A DNA stretch of 64,000 bases from an uncultured Pelagibacteraceae bacterium (GTDB lineage: Bacteria; Pseudomonadota; Alphaproteobacteria; Pelagibacterales; Pelagibacteraceae). Positions 18,750-27,690 of this stretch are shown in pieces. The notes below the pieces were generated by a model that did not search any database, was not told the DNA's origin, and was given only the letters and a program-made list of their open reading frames with translations. The stretch is taken from the NCBI GenBank assembly GCA_902577575.1, contig CACGZQ010000004.1, positions 1 to 64,000 on the forward strand, written 5' to 3'. Numbering within the stretch: position 1 is the first letter of the stretch; each line of letters starts with the position of its first letter. The position numbers were made by a program, and so were the translations under genes.

Positions 18750-19918
18750 AAAAAATCTCTATAAAAAAAAAAATTTCTTTTTTTTTTATATTTTTCTTTT
18801 TAATAATAATTATTGTTGAAATTTTTCTTAGACTAATCAGTATTGAATATCCTATATTTCAAAAACACGATTCTATTAGAGGATTTTCTTTATTACCAAA
18901 CAGTAAGGGTGTTTGGTCAAGAGAGGGAAGAGGTGAGGTGAAAATTAATTCGATGGGATTAAGAGATTATGAGCATACGATAGACAAACCCTCAGATACA
19001 ATTAGAATTGCAATTCTAGGAGACTCCTATGCAGAGGCCAGATCAGTAAATCTTGAAGAGACTTTTTGGTTTAAACTTGGAAAAAACCTAAAAAACTGTA
19101 AACCTTTTCATAGAGGAAAAAAAATTGAAGTAATTAATTTTGGGGTTTCTGAATATGGAACTACTCAGCAATATTTAACATTAAAAAATCATGTATGGAA
19201 ATATAATCCAGATTTAATACTTCTAGCTTTCTATAGTGGCAACGATATTTCTGATAATTTAAAAATTTTATCTACAAAAAAATATAGGCCTTATTTCGAA
19301 TTTGATGGCGATAACATAAAAAAAATTGATAAAGATTATTTAAAATCAAAACCCTATAAAATTTTAAGTTCGTTTTATGGTCAAGTATTTATAAAATTGA
19401 GCCAGTATTCAAGAATAGCTCAATTATTTAGGGAGTCCTATGTTCAAATGTATTTTGCAAGTGAAAGAAAATCTAACTTAAATTTAAACAAGAAAGTTAA
19501 TAAGCCAGAGGGAAATCTTTATAATCCAAATGATGCATCTTGGTCAAAGGCTTGGATAATTACCGAGAAAATTATAAAATTAATTAATAAAGACGTAATA
19601 GAAAAAGACAAAGAGTTTATTCTGGTATCTCTTTCAAATCCAATTCAAGTTTATCCTTCAATAACTTATTTAAAAGATTATAAAAAAAAAAATAGTATAG
19701 ATGATATATTTTACCCAGAAAATAGATTAGCTAAGTTTTCGAAAAAAAATAAAATTAAAGTTTTATCAATCTCTCAAATAATGAGGAAAGAAGCACTTGA
19801 AAAAAAAATATTTTTTCATGGTTTTTATAATACTAAACTAGGCACAGGCCATTGGAATGAAATCGGTCACGATTTTGCGAGTAAATTAATTTCTAAGGGA
19901 ATTTGTAAACTCTATTAA
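18746..19918 (+). CDS. SGNH/GDSL-like hydrolase with N-terminal membrane anchor
   Basis: IAILGDSYAEA, INFGVSEYGTTQQ, LLAFYSGNDISDN, GTGHWNEIGHD. Confidence 0.72.
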   Translation: MKKISIKKKISFFFIFFFLIIIIVEIFLRLISIEYPIFQKHDSIRGFSLLPNSKGVWSREGRGEVKINSMGLRDYEHTIDKPSDTIRIAILGDSYAEARSVNLEETFWFKLGKNLKNCKPFHRGKKIEVINFGVSEYGTTQQYLTLKNHVWKYNPDLILLAFYSGNDISDNLKILSTKKYRPYFEFDGDNIKKIDKDYLKSKPYKILSSFYGQVFIKLSQYSRIAQLFRESYVQMYFASERKSNLNLNKKVNKPEGNLYNPNDASWSKAWIITEKIIKLINKDVIEKDKEFILVSLSNPIQVYPSITYLKDYKKKNSIDDIFYPENRLAKFSKKNKIKVLSISQIMRKEALEKKIFFHGFYNTKLGTGHWNEIGHDFASKLISKGICKLY

Positions 19919-20088
19919 TTTTTGCTTTTTTCAGCCTCCTCAATTATTTTTAATGTACTTTTTGGTATTTCTAAATGTTTCAAGCTCATATCCTTTTTTT
20001 TAACTTTTAAAATTTTCTTTTTATTGGGATTATTGATTTCATTTATAGCATTTAGAATTTCGTCAATTGAATAATTAGTTTCGTTCAT
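19915..20088 (-). CDS. Unannotated small protein, 57 aa, downstream of pyk
   Basis: Read from sequence: MNETNYSIDEILNAINEINNPNKKKILKVKKKDMSLKHLEIPKSTLKIIEEAEKSKN*; ATGA overlap with the pyk stop; not in supplied ORF track. Confidence 0.55.
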   Translation of the reverse strand: MNETNYSIDEILNAINEINNPNKKKILKVKKKDMSLKHLEIPKSTLKIIEEAEKSKN

Positions 20089-21497
20089 GAGCCAACTTTG
20101 AATAATCTTACCATATTAGTCATACCAGCCTTACCAAAAGGTAAACCGGCCGTTATAACAACAAAATCATTTTTTTTGATAAATTTAAGTTTCTTTATAA
20201 TCTCTTTTGAAATAGACATCATGTCTCTCCACCCATTTGCGTCTCTGCTATTTATAGAATGAACACCCCAAAGTAATGATACTTGTCTACTTACATTTAT
20301 ATTAGGTGAGATCGTTACTATTTTTGCTGCTGGACGCATAGCTGAAACCAGTTTTGCAGATCTACCAGAATTAGAAAAAACTATTATAGCTTTTACGTCC
20401 GGGTTGTAAGCCATATCTTTAACAGAGAGCAATATAGATTTGACCGGATCTTTGTTTGTAACAACTGAATTTTTAAAATCTTCTATATGTTCTCTTTTGT
20501 ATTTTTCAGTAGATAAAATAGTTTGGGTCATTGTAGAAACAGCTTGAATTGGAAATTTTCCAATTGCTGCTTCAGCTGACAACATTACAGTGTCAGCACC
20601 TTGAAAGATTGCTGTTGCAATATCATTTATTTCAGCTCGAGTAGCGGTATTATTTTCAATCATGCTTTCTAACATCTGAGTAGCAACTATTACAGATTTG
20701 GAAAATTGAGAACATTTTTTAATTAGACTTAGTTGTACTTTTGGCACTTCACTGTGGCCAATATCGATAGCCAAGTCTCCTCTAGCAATCATTATCGAAT
20801 CTGTTGCTTGAATAATTCTTTTTATATTTTTTAAAGCATGTTTGTTTTCAATTTTAGAAATAATACCGATGTCTTTTTTAATTAATTTTCTGGTTTCCAA
20901 AATTAATTTTTCATTTTGCAAATAAGATAAAGCAATCCAATTGCAACCGAGTTTAATAGCAGTTTTAATATCTTTTTTATCTTTTTCAGTAAGTTTATTA
21001 AAATTTATATCCAACTTAGGAACATGGAAGCTTTTATTACTCTTAAGTTCACAATTTTGACTACGGCATTTGGTAATTACTGAGTTGCCTTTTTTGCTAA
21101 TAACAGAAAATAAAAACTTACCATCATCAATTAAAATTTTATTACCTTTTTTTAACTTTTTTAAAATTTTAGGATAAGGAAAATTAACTCTTTGTGAATT
21201 ACCAGGTATTTTTTTACTATCAAATATAAATTTTTGGTTGTACTTAATCCTTTGACTTTCATTTTGAACTTTACCTATTCTAAGTTTTACCCCTTGAAGG
21301 TCAGCTATAAGAGACAATTTTTTTTGATTTTTTTTCTCTACTTTTCTAATTTTTGAAATAATTCTATTAATACCTTTGGTGTTATGGCTAAAATTGATTC
21401 TAAAGGCATCGACACCAAGGTCTACAAGCTTTTTTAACTTATTTTCACTATAAATCGCAGGACCTAAAGTAGCTATAATTTTTGCTTTTTTTTCCAT
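20085..21497 (-). CDS. pyk: Pyruvate kinase
   Basis: KIIATLGPA, RINFSH, MIARGDLAIDIG, VATQMLESMIENNTATRAEINDIA, DTVMLSAEAAIGKFP. Confidence 0.96.
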   Translation of the reverse strand: MEKKAKIIATLGPAIYSENKLKKLVDLGVDAFRINFSHNTKGINRIISKIRKVEKKNQKKLSLIADLQGVKLRIGKVQNESQRIKYNQKFIFDSKKIPGNSQRVNFPYPKILKKLKKGNKILIDDGKFLFSVISKKGNSVITKCRSQNCELKSNKSFHVPKLDINFNKLTEKDKKDIKTAIKLGCNWIALSYLQNEKLILETRKLIKKDIGIISKIENKHALKNIKRIIQATDSIMIARGDLAIDIGHSEVPKVQLSLIKKCSQFSKSVIVATQMLESMIENNTATRAEINDIATAIFQGADTVMLSAEAAIGKFPIQAVSTMTQTILSTEKYKREHIEDFKNSVVTNKDPVKSILLSVKDMAYNPDVKAIIVFSNSGRSAKLVSAMRPAAKIVTISPNINVSRQVSLLWGVHSINSRDANGWRDMMSISKEIIKKLKFIKKNDFVVITAGLPFGKAGMTNMVRLFKVGS

Positions 21498-21561
21498 TAA
21501 GAGATTTTTATGTTATAACACCACTTTCCTTAAAAAAGAATATTAAAGAATATTAATTTTA

Positions 21562-22650
21562 ATGAGCAATAAAAAAATTGGAATTTTGACTAGCGGAGGA
21601 GATTGTGGAGGTTTAAATGCAGCAATCAGATCAATTTTCTATAGAGCTAAAAACAAATATAATATGGACGTTTATGGAATAAGGGATGGGACCGCAGGAT
21701 TTATTAAACGACCAGTAGACGCAGTACAATTAACTCATAAAACTTTTGGCGGATACTTATTAAGACAAGGTGGAACTTTTTTAGGATCTACAAATAAAGG
21801 CAATCCTTTTAAGTTTCCCACAAAAGATGGTAAACACGTTGATAAATCAAAAGAAATAATCGAAGGCTATCATTCAATGAAATTAGATGGTTTAGTGATA
21901 ATAGGTGGTGATGGAAGCATGCAAATTTTAAAAAAACTTGCAAAAGATGGAGGAATGAAAATAGTAGCAATACCCAAAACTATTGATAACGATGTTGGGG
22001 CAACTGAGAGCTCAATAGGTTTTCATACTGCCGTTGATGTAGCCACTCAGGCATTAGATAATCTTCAATCAACTGCTGCAAGTCATAGGCGATCAATGAT
22101 ATTAGAAGTTATGGGTAGAGATGCTGGTCATATAGCTTTAAATGCTGGAATTGCCGGTGGAGCAGACATTATATTAATCCCTGAAATAAGATATTCAATT
22201 AATGGAATTATAAAAAAATTAAATTCGATGAAAAAAAATGATATTCAGCATTCCCTAATTATTGTTGCAGAAGCAGTTAAAAAAGAAGACGGATCGAGAG
22301 TGTTACATAAATATATTGATGGAGAACAAAGGCTGGGTGGTATTGGTGATCATATTGCAAAGGAGCTAATGAAAAAAACTGATGTAGAATGTAGAGTGAC
22401 TACATTAGGACATGTGCAAAGAGGGGCACCTCCAACTGCTACTGATAGAATATTAGCAAGTGCTTTTGGAGTGTATGCTGTGGACTTACTTAATCAAAAA
22501 AAATTTGATAGAATGGTCGCTTGGAATAATAGAAGAGTAGTTGACGTGCCAATTGACGAGGGGATAAAAACTTATAAAAATGTCGAAAGAAAAGACTCTC
22601 TTGTTGAAACTGCATTATCACTTGACATATACTTAGGAGACAATATTTAA
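21562..22650 (+). CDS. pfk: 6-phosphofructokinase (PFK-A family)
   Basis: GILTSGGDCGGLNAAIR, GGDGSM, PKTIDNDVGATESSIGF, MGRDAGHIALNAG. Confidence 0.93.
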   Translation: MSNKKIGILTSGGDCGGLNAAIRSIFYRAKNKYNMDVYGIRDGTAGFIKRPVDAVQLTHKTFGGYLLRQGGTFLGSTNKGNPFKFPTKDGKHVDKSKEIIEGYHSMKLDGLVIIGGDGSMQILKKLAKDGGMKIVAIPKTIDNDVGATESSIGFHTAVDVATQALDNLQSTAASHRRSMILEVMGRDAGHIALNAGIAGGADIILIPEIRYSINGIIKKLNSMKKNDIQHSLIIVAEAVKKEDGSRVLHKYIDGEQRLGGIGDHIAKELMKKTDVECRVTTLGHVQRGAPPTATDRILASAFGVYAVDLLNQKKFDRMVAWNNRRVVDVPIDEGIKTYKNVERKDSLVETALSLDIYLGDNI

Positions 22651-23426
22651 TGAAATTCAAAAATTCTAATTATTATGCAAATAAAATTGTTAATGCTTTT
22701 CTTAAAAAAAAGATTATAGCACCACTACCTAGTCGTTACACTAAAAATCTGATTAAGGCAGATAATTTTAGAAAATTATGTGAAAGTAAAATAAATAAAC
22801 CAATAACTGGATTTAAAGCTGGTGGTACTGGTATCCCCCTTTTGAAAAAACTAAAAGAAAAAGAACCTTTTTATGCTTCTGTATATAAACATAACATTAT
22901 TAAAAACAATAGTAATATAAAGATTAATAAATATACTTTAGGCATTGAACTCGAAGTTGGTTATAAAATTGATAAAAAGTTTTTCAATCTTAAAAAGAGA
23001 ATTTCAAAAAATGATATTAATAAGATTATTTTAAAGATTTTTCCTTGTATAGAGGTAGTTGGTTATAGGCAAAAAAAGAAAGGTATAAAATCTTTCGGTG
23101 ACCTTAGTTCAGATTTTGGAGGAAATATAAAATTTGTAACTGGCACTGAAAAAAAACTTAATAATATTAATGTTAATAATTTAAAAACAGTCATTTATAA
23201 TAAAAAAGCAAATCAATCGGTTAAAGGAAATACTAATACTGTTTACAAGAATCCTAAAAACTCACTTTTTTTTGTTTTAAAGAAACTTCAAAAATCTAAA
23301 ATTAAATTTAACAATAACTTTTACGTTTTTACAGGTTCTACAGTAGGGGTTGTTCCAATACTTAATAAAGGTTCCTACATTGGAAAAATCGATAAACTTG
23401 GGACTGTTAAAGCTAATATTAACTAG
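22650..23426 (+). CDS. 2-keto-4-pentenoate hydratase-like (FAH superfamily) protein
   Basis: GFKAGGTG, LGIELEVGYKI, IFPCIEVVGYR, VFTGSTVGVVPI. Confidence 0.65.
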   Translation: MKFKNSNYYANKIVNAFLKKKIIAPLPSRYTKNLIKADNFRKLCESKINKPITGFKAGGTGIPLLKKLKEKEPFYASVYKHNIIKNNSNIKINKYTLGIELEVGYKIDKKFFNLKKRISKNDINKIILKIFPCIEVVGYRQKKKGIKSFGDLSSDFGGNIKFVTGTEKKLNNINVNNLKTVIYNKKANQSVKGNTNTVYKNPKNSLFFVLKKLQKSKIKFNNNFYVFTGSTVGVVPILNKGSYIGKIDKLGTVKANIN

Positions 23427-23640
23427 ACAAGATATAGCCACCAATACTAATTATAGCTATAATTAGTAAAATCTTTGTTTTTTTTAAAAGTTTAGCCTTT
23501 TTCTCAGTATTAAACTTTCTCTGTGAGAGAAAATAAATATTACTTTCATTTTTATTTCTAAATTTAGGTCTTAAAGGTGATGGTATTGTTTTGTTTTGAA
23601 TATTTTTGAATTTTTTAGGATTAATTTGTAACATTTGCAA
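23419..23640 (-). CDS. Small hypothetical protein with C-terminal TM
   Basis: 73 aa, basic N-terminus and hydrophobic tail ILLIIAIISIGGYILSS. Confidence 0.45.
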   Translation of the reverse strand: MQMLQINPKKFKNIQNKTIPSPLRPKFRNKNESNIYFLSQRKFNTEKKAKLLKKTKILLIIAIISIGGYILSS

Positions 23641-23706
23641 TTTTAACTCTTTTTAAAGACACTTATCAACAGTTACTGCTACCTACAAGTGCGTCAATTA
23701 TGCAAA

Positions 23707-23721
23707 TGATAATCATTCTCA
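23707..23721. promoter_or_regulatory. Fur-like 7-1-7 box (imperfect)
   Basis: TGATAATCATTCTCA, one mismatch from TGATAATNATTATCA; upstream of iron SBP gene. Confidence 0.75.
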
Positions 23722-23733
23722 TATTATTGTAAA

Positions 23734-23748
23734 TGATAATCATTATCA
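23734..23748. promoter_or_regulatory. Fur-like 7-1-7 box (perfect)
   Basis: TGATAATCATTATCA, perfect 7-1-7 palindrome just upstream of iron SBP start. Confidence 0.85.
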
Positions 23749-23762
23749 ATAACGAGAGAAAA

Positions 23763-24782
23763 ATGAAAAAAACAATAATAATCAGCTATCTATTTTTAGT
23801 TTCATTTGCAGGTTCTTTACTCGCAAATGAGGTAAACATATTTAGTGCAAGGCATTATGACTCAGATGTTCAACTTTATGAAAAATTCACTGCTAAAACT
23901 GGAATTAAAGTAAACGTTGTATCAGGAAAGTCAGGTGCTTTAGAAAAAAGGATAATAGAGGAGGGAGCTGATAGCCAAGCAGATCTATACATAACAGCAG
24001 ACGCTGGAAGATTAGGTGCTTTTGAAGCAAACTTGGAAGGAGGACTTACTAGTGCAGTTATAAAATCTGCTGTACCAAGTAACTTTAGAACATCAAAATG
24101 GACTGGTATAGCGAAGAGAGCTAGAATTGTATACTTTGCTCCAGAAAGAGTAAGCGGTGCAGAATTAGCTGGTTTAACTTATGAAAGTTTAGCTGATCCG
24201 AAATGGAAAGGTAGACTAGTAATTAGAGCTTCAAACAATATTTACAATCAATCACTTGTAGCTTCATTAATTAAAAATAATGGAAAAGGTAAAATAGCTG
24301 ATTGGTCAAAAGGTATGGTTTCAAATATGGCTAGATCTCCAAAGGGAAATGATAGAGCTCAGATACTTGCTGTTGCAGCAGGAGAAGCTGATATAGCAGT
24401 AGCTAATACTTATTACTTAGCACTTATGCTTTCTGGAAAAAAAGGACCAGAGCAGCAAGCAGCGGCTAAAAAAGTAAAACCTTTCTTTCCAAATCAAGAT
24501 GGAAGAGGAACTCATATGAATATTAGTGGTGCAGGACTTGTAAAAGGAGCACCAAATAAAGTTAATGCAATAAAATTAGTTGAGTTCTTATTAAGTGAAG
24601 AAGCTCAAAATCATATTGTAAATAATACTTTTGAGTATCCAATGATAAAAGGCGTGTCTCCACATCCACTTGTTGTAAATATGGGATTAGATTTTAAGCA
24701 AGATCTAAAAACAAAAGTTGTCAATTACGGAAAAAGACAAGCAGATGCTTTAGAGGTTATGACAGCAGCGGGCTGGAAGTAG
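23763..24782 (+). CDS. Iron(III) ABC transporter substrate-binding protein (FutA/FbpA-like); start revised from 23733
   Basis: Signal peptide from MKKTIIISYLF; VNIFSARHYDSDVQLYEKFTAKTGIKVNVV; upstream Met lies inside the Fur box. Confidence 0.88.
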   Translation: MKKTIIISYLFLVSFAGSLLANEVNIFSARHYDSDVQLYEKFTAKTGIKVNVVSGKSGALEKRIIEEGADSQADLYITADAGRLGAFEANLEGGLTSAVIKSAVPSNFRTSKWTGIAKRARIVYFAPERVSGAELAGLTYESLADPKWKGRLVIRASNNIYNQSLVASLIKNNGKGKIADWSKGMVSNMARSPKGNDRAQILAVAAGEADIAVANTYYLALMLSGKKGPEQQAAAKKVKPFFPNQDGRGTHMNISGAGLVKGAPNKVNAIKLVEFLLSEEAQNHIVNNTFEYPMIKGVSPHPLVVNMGLDFKQDLKTKVVNYGKRQADALEVMTAAGWK

Positions 24783-24796
24783 TTATAAATAGTATG

Positions 24797-24853
24797 AGGC
24801 GAAAAATAAAAAAAGAAATTAACTTGAATAAGTTAAAAACAGGTTTTTCGCCT
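24797..24853 (+). promoter_or_regulatory. Nested hairpin between iron SBP and permease genes
   Basis: Outer AGGCGAAAAA/TTTTTCGCCT (10 bp), inner TTAACTT-gaat-AAGTTAA (7 bp). Confidence 0.6.
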
Positions 24854-24882
24854 TGTATTTCAGAGGCTAAAAAAATCCACCA

Positions 24883-26499
24883 ATGACAAAATATAATATA
24901 TGGTTTTTTGGATCATTGATTGTAGCTTCAGTGGTTGCAATGCCTATTATTACTGTTTTCTCTAGTTTTTTTTTGGAGACAAGTGAATATTTTTACTTAT
25001 TAAAAGAAACATTTTTATTCGAGTATATTTTTAACTCTATAACAATCTTATTTTTTGTTATATTTTTTACACTCATTTTAGGAATTTTTTCTGCATATTT
25101 TGTATCTTTTTATGACTTTCCGTTATCCAACTTTTTTAGTTGGGCTTTAATCTTATCATTTGCAGTTCCTGGATATATCTATGCATTTTCAATAATTGCT
25201 TTTTTTGAAAATTACGGCACGGCTTTTTCGTTTTTAACATTTCTCTTTGGAGAGGGTAATTACAATCCAGTTATACCTAAGATAGATGGATTAGTCGGAG
25301 CTATATTATCCATATCATTTTCTTTATTTCCATACGTTTATGTGTTAACGAGAGCATCATTTTACTATCAATCAAATAACTATATTGAAGTTGGAAAAAA
25401 CCTAGGACTTTCGTCTAATGAAACTTTTTTTAGGATAATTTTGCCCTCAGCAAGACCAGCAATAATTGCCGGATTAGCTTTAGTTTCAATGGAATGTTTA
25501 TCAGATTTTGGCACCGTATCATTTTTTAGCGTAAATACATTAACTACTGGAATTTATAATTCTTGGCTGTCTTTTGATGACTTAAACACCGCAAATCAGA
25601 TATCTTTTATATTACTGATTTTTATTCTTTTACTTTTTTCGGTAGAAATTTATTCACGAAAAGAAGCAAGGTATCATCAGCCAGGTAGAGGTTTTAAGCC
25701 AATTACTAAAATTAAATTAACTGGAAGAAAGACTATATTTCCAGTTCTAATTTGCACATTAATTTTTCTGTTGAGTTTTATTTTTCCAGTTTCTCAAATG
25801 ATTTACTGGACAGTAAAGTTTCCAAAATATATTCAAGATATAGATATATTTAAAATAAACTTAAATACTCTAATGTTAGTAGGATTAGCTAGCATCTTTA
25901 TAGTAAGTATTTCCTTGTTTATTAATTATGGAAGCAGAATATCAAAAAGTAGAATTTTAAACTACATTACAACCTTTTCGATTTCTGGGTATGCGATACC
26001 AGGAGTCATTCTAGCAGTTGCTTTTATTACTTTCTTTTCAAATTTGAGTGATTTTTTAACAATCAATTTTGATTTTAAAAGTTCAAAGAGCTTGTTTATA
26101 GGATCCATCTTAGGACTATTATTAGCTTATTTTATAAGATTTTTCTCTCTCTCTTTTAATGGAATAAAATCAAGTTATGAAAAAATTAATAATTCCATAG
26201 ACGAAAGTGCTTATCTTCTTGGTTATACTAAGATTAATACATTTTTTAAAATACATGTGCCTTATTTAAGCACTAATATAATTTTAGTGGTTTTATTAAT
26301 TTCTCTAGAAGTAATTAAAGAATTACCTATGACGATGATTCTAAGACCTTTTAATTTTGAAACATTTGCTACTCAGGCTTATATATATGCATCCCAAGAT
26401 TTACTTGAAGCGGCTGCATTACCATCTCTTTTTTTAATTTTTTGGTCTACAATTTTGATACTCCTATCATCTAGATATATACTTTCAAAAAAAAATTAA
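24883..26499 (+). CDS. Iron(III) ABC transporter permease (two fused permease halves)
   Basis: Around 12 TM segments with two binding-protein-dependent permease EAA-like regions (EVGKNLGLSSNETFFRIILPSARP; DESAYLLGYTKINTFFKIHVPYL). Confidence 0.87.
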   Translation: MTKYNIWFFGSLIVASVVAMPIITVFSSFFLETSEYFYLLKETFLFEYIFNSITILFFVIFFTLILGIFSAYFVSFYDFPLSNFFSWALILSFAVPGYIYAFSIIAFFENYGTAFSFLTFLFGEGNYNPVIPKIDGLVGAILSISFSLFPYVYVLTRASFYYQSNNYIEVGKNLGLSSNETFFRIILPSARPAIIAGLALVSMECLSDFGTVSFFSVNTLTTGIYNSWLSFDDLNTANQISFILLIFILLLFSVEIYSRKEARYHQPGRGFKPITKIKLTGRKTIFPVLICTLIFLLSFIFPVSQMIYWTVKFPKYIQDIDIFKINLNTLMLVGLASIFIVSISLFINYGSRISKSRILNYITTFSISGYAIPGVILAVAFITFFSNLSDFLTINFDFKSSKSLFIGSILGLLLAYFIRFFSLSFNGIKSSYEKINNSIDESAYLLGYTKINTFFKIHVPYLSTNIILVVLLISLEVIKELPMTMILRPFNFETFATQAYIYASQDLLEAAALPSLFLIFWSTILILLSSRYILSKKN

Positions 26500-26512
26500 T
26501 ATAATCAACTTA

Positions 26513-27583
26513 ATGTCCAATAATTTTTTTGAGATTCAAAATGGTAATTTTACTGCGAGTGAAAAAAATAAAGTAAATGATGTAAATTTAATTATAAAAA
26601 AACAGGGGGAAATAATTTCTTTGTTGGGTCCATCTGGAATAGGAAAAACCACTTTGCTAAGAACGATTGCTGGTTTACAAAAACTTAGTGGAGGTAAAAT
26701 TAAACTTAGAGATAAGATTTTAGCCTCTGATGAAATTCATATTGAGCCAGAAAAAAGAAATGTTGCCCTTTCTTTCCAAGATAATTCTCTTTTCCCTAAT
26801 TATAAAGTTATTGACAATATAAACTTTGGAGAAAAAAGATCTAATGGTTATGGCCCAAATGTAGATGTTAAAGAAATAATTAATTTATTAAGAATTGAAC
26901 CTATATTAGAAAAATATCCTCATCAAATTAGTGCCGGAGAGGCACAACGTGTTTCATTAGCTAGATCTCTAATGTCTAAACCCGATTTATTATTACTAGA
27001 CGAACCATTCTCAAATATAGATCAAAGTCTTAAGGAAGAAATACAGGCTTCAGTTAAAAAACTTTTAAAAAGAATAAATTTGACAACTATCATAGTAACA
27101 CACGACTCCCACGAAGCTTTTTCGATGGCTGATAAATGTGGAATAATACTAGATCAAAAATTAAAGCAATTCGATATACCTTATAATGTACATCACGAGC
27201 CAAATTCAATTGATGTTGCAAATTTTTTAAATAAAGGAATTTTTATCGATGTTCAAGTTGTAGATAGTGAGTGTGCAGTTCATAGACTCAAACATGATGA
27301 ACTAGGGGAAATTAGAGGAAAATTATCAAACAATTTTCCATCTGGCTCAAAAGTTAAATTACTTTTACAGCCTGAGGATTTAATACACGATGATCAAAGT
27401 AAACTAAAATTAGAGGTAGTTGATAGAAAGTTTAAAGGAACAAATTTTATTTATACTTTAAGAACTAAAAAAGGTGAGCATTTACCTGTATTTGTCCACT
27501 CTCATCATATCCATCAACACGAGAAGTCAGAACAATTCGGTGTTAAGTCTCCGATTTATATTGACCATCTAGTATGTTTTTAA
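26513..27583 (+). CDS. Iron(III) ABC transporter ATP-binding protein
   Basis: Walker A GPSGIGKTT, signature ISAGEAQRVSLARS, Walker B LLLLDEP, H-loop THD. Confidence 0.88.
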   Translation: MSNNFFEIQNGNFTASEKNKVNDVNLIIKKQGEIISLLGPSGIGKTTLLRTIAGLQKLSGGKIKLRDKILASDEIHIEPEKRNVALSFQDNSLFPNYKVIDNINFGEKRSNGYGPNVDVKEIINLLRIEPILEKYPHQISAGEAQRVSLARSLMSKPDLLLLDEPFSNIDQSLKEEIQASVKKLLKRINLTTIIVTHDSHEAFSMADKCGIILDQKLKQFDIPYNVHHEPNSIDVANFLNKGIFIDVQVVDSECAVHRLKHDELGEIRGKLSNNFPSGSKVKLLLQPEDLIHDDQSKLKLEVVDRKFKGTNFIYTLRTKKGEHLPVFVHSHHIHQHEKSEQFGVKSPIYIDHLVCF

Positions 27584-27600
27584 GTAAATATAATAATTTA

Positions 27601-27677
27601 GCGCCCTTAGCTCAGCTGGATAGAGCATCGGTTTTCTAAACCGAGGGTCGTAGGTTCGAATCCTTCAGGGCGCGCCA
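27601..27677 (+). tRNA. tRNA-Arg (anticodon TCT), CCA encoded
   Basis: Cloverleaf: GCGCCCT acceptor, TCGGT-TTTCTAA-ACCGA anticodon arm, GGTTCGAATCC T arm, AGGGCGC-G-CCA. Confidence 0.95.
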
Positions 27678-27690
27678 ATCTATTTTAAAT

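Noticed and set aside
23733-23762. Upstream start MIIIINNERK for the iron SBP
   Set aside because: These codons are the Fur box itself; the signal peptide starts naturally at 23763
26513-27583. Iron-importer ATPase signature ISAGEAQR as a defective ABC site
   Set aside because: ISAGE-type signatures are a conservative variant of LSGGQ and the other motifs are intact, so no functional defect can be claimed
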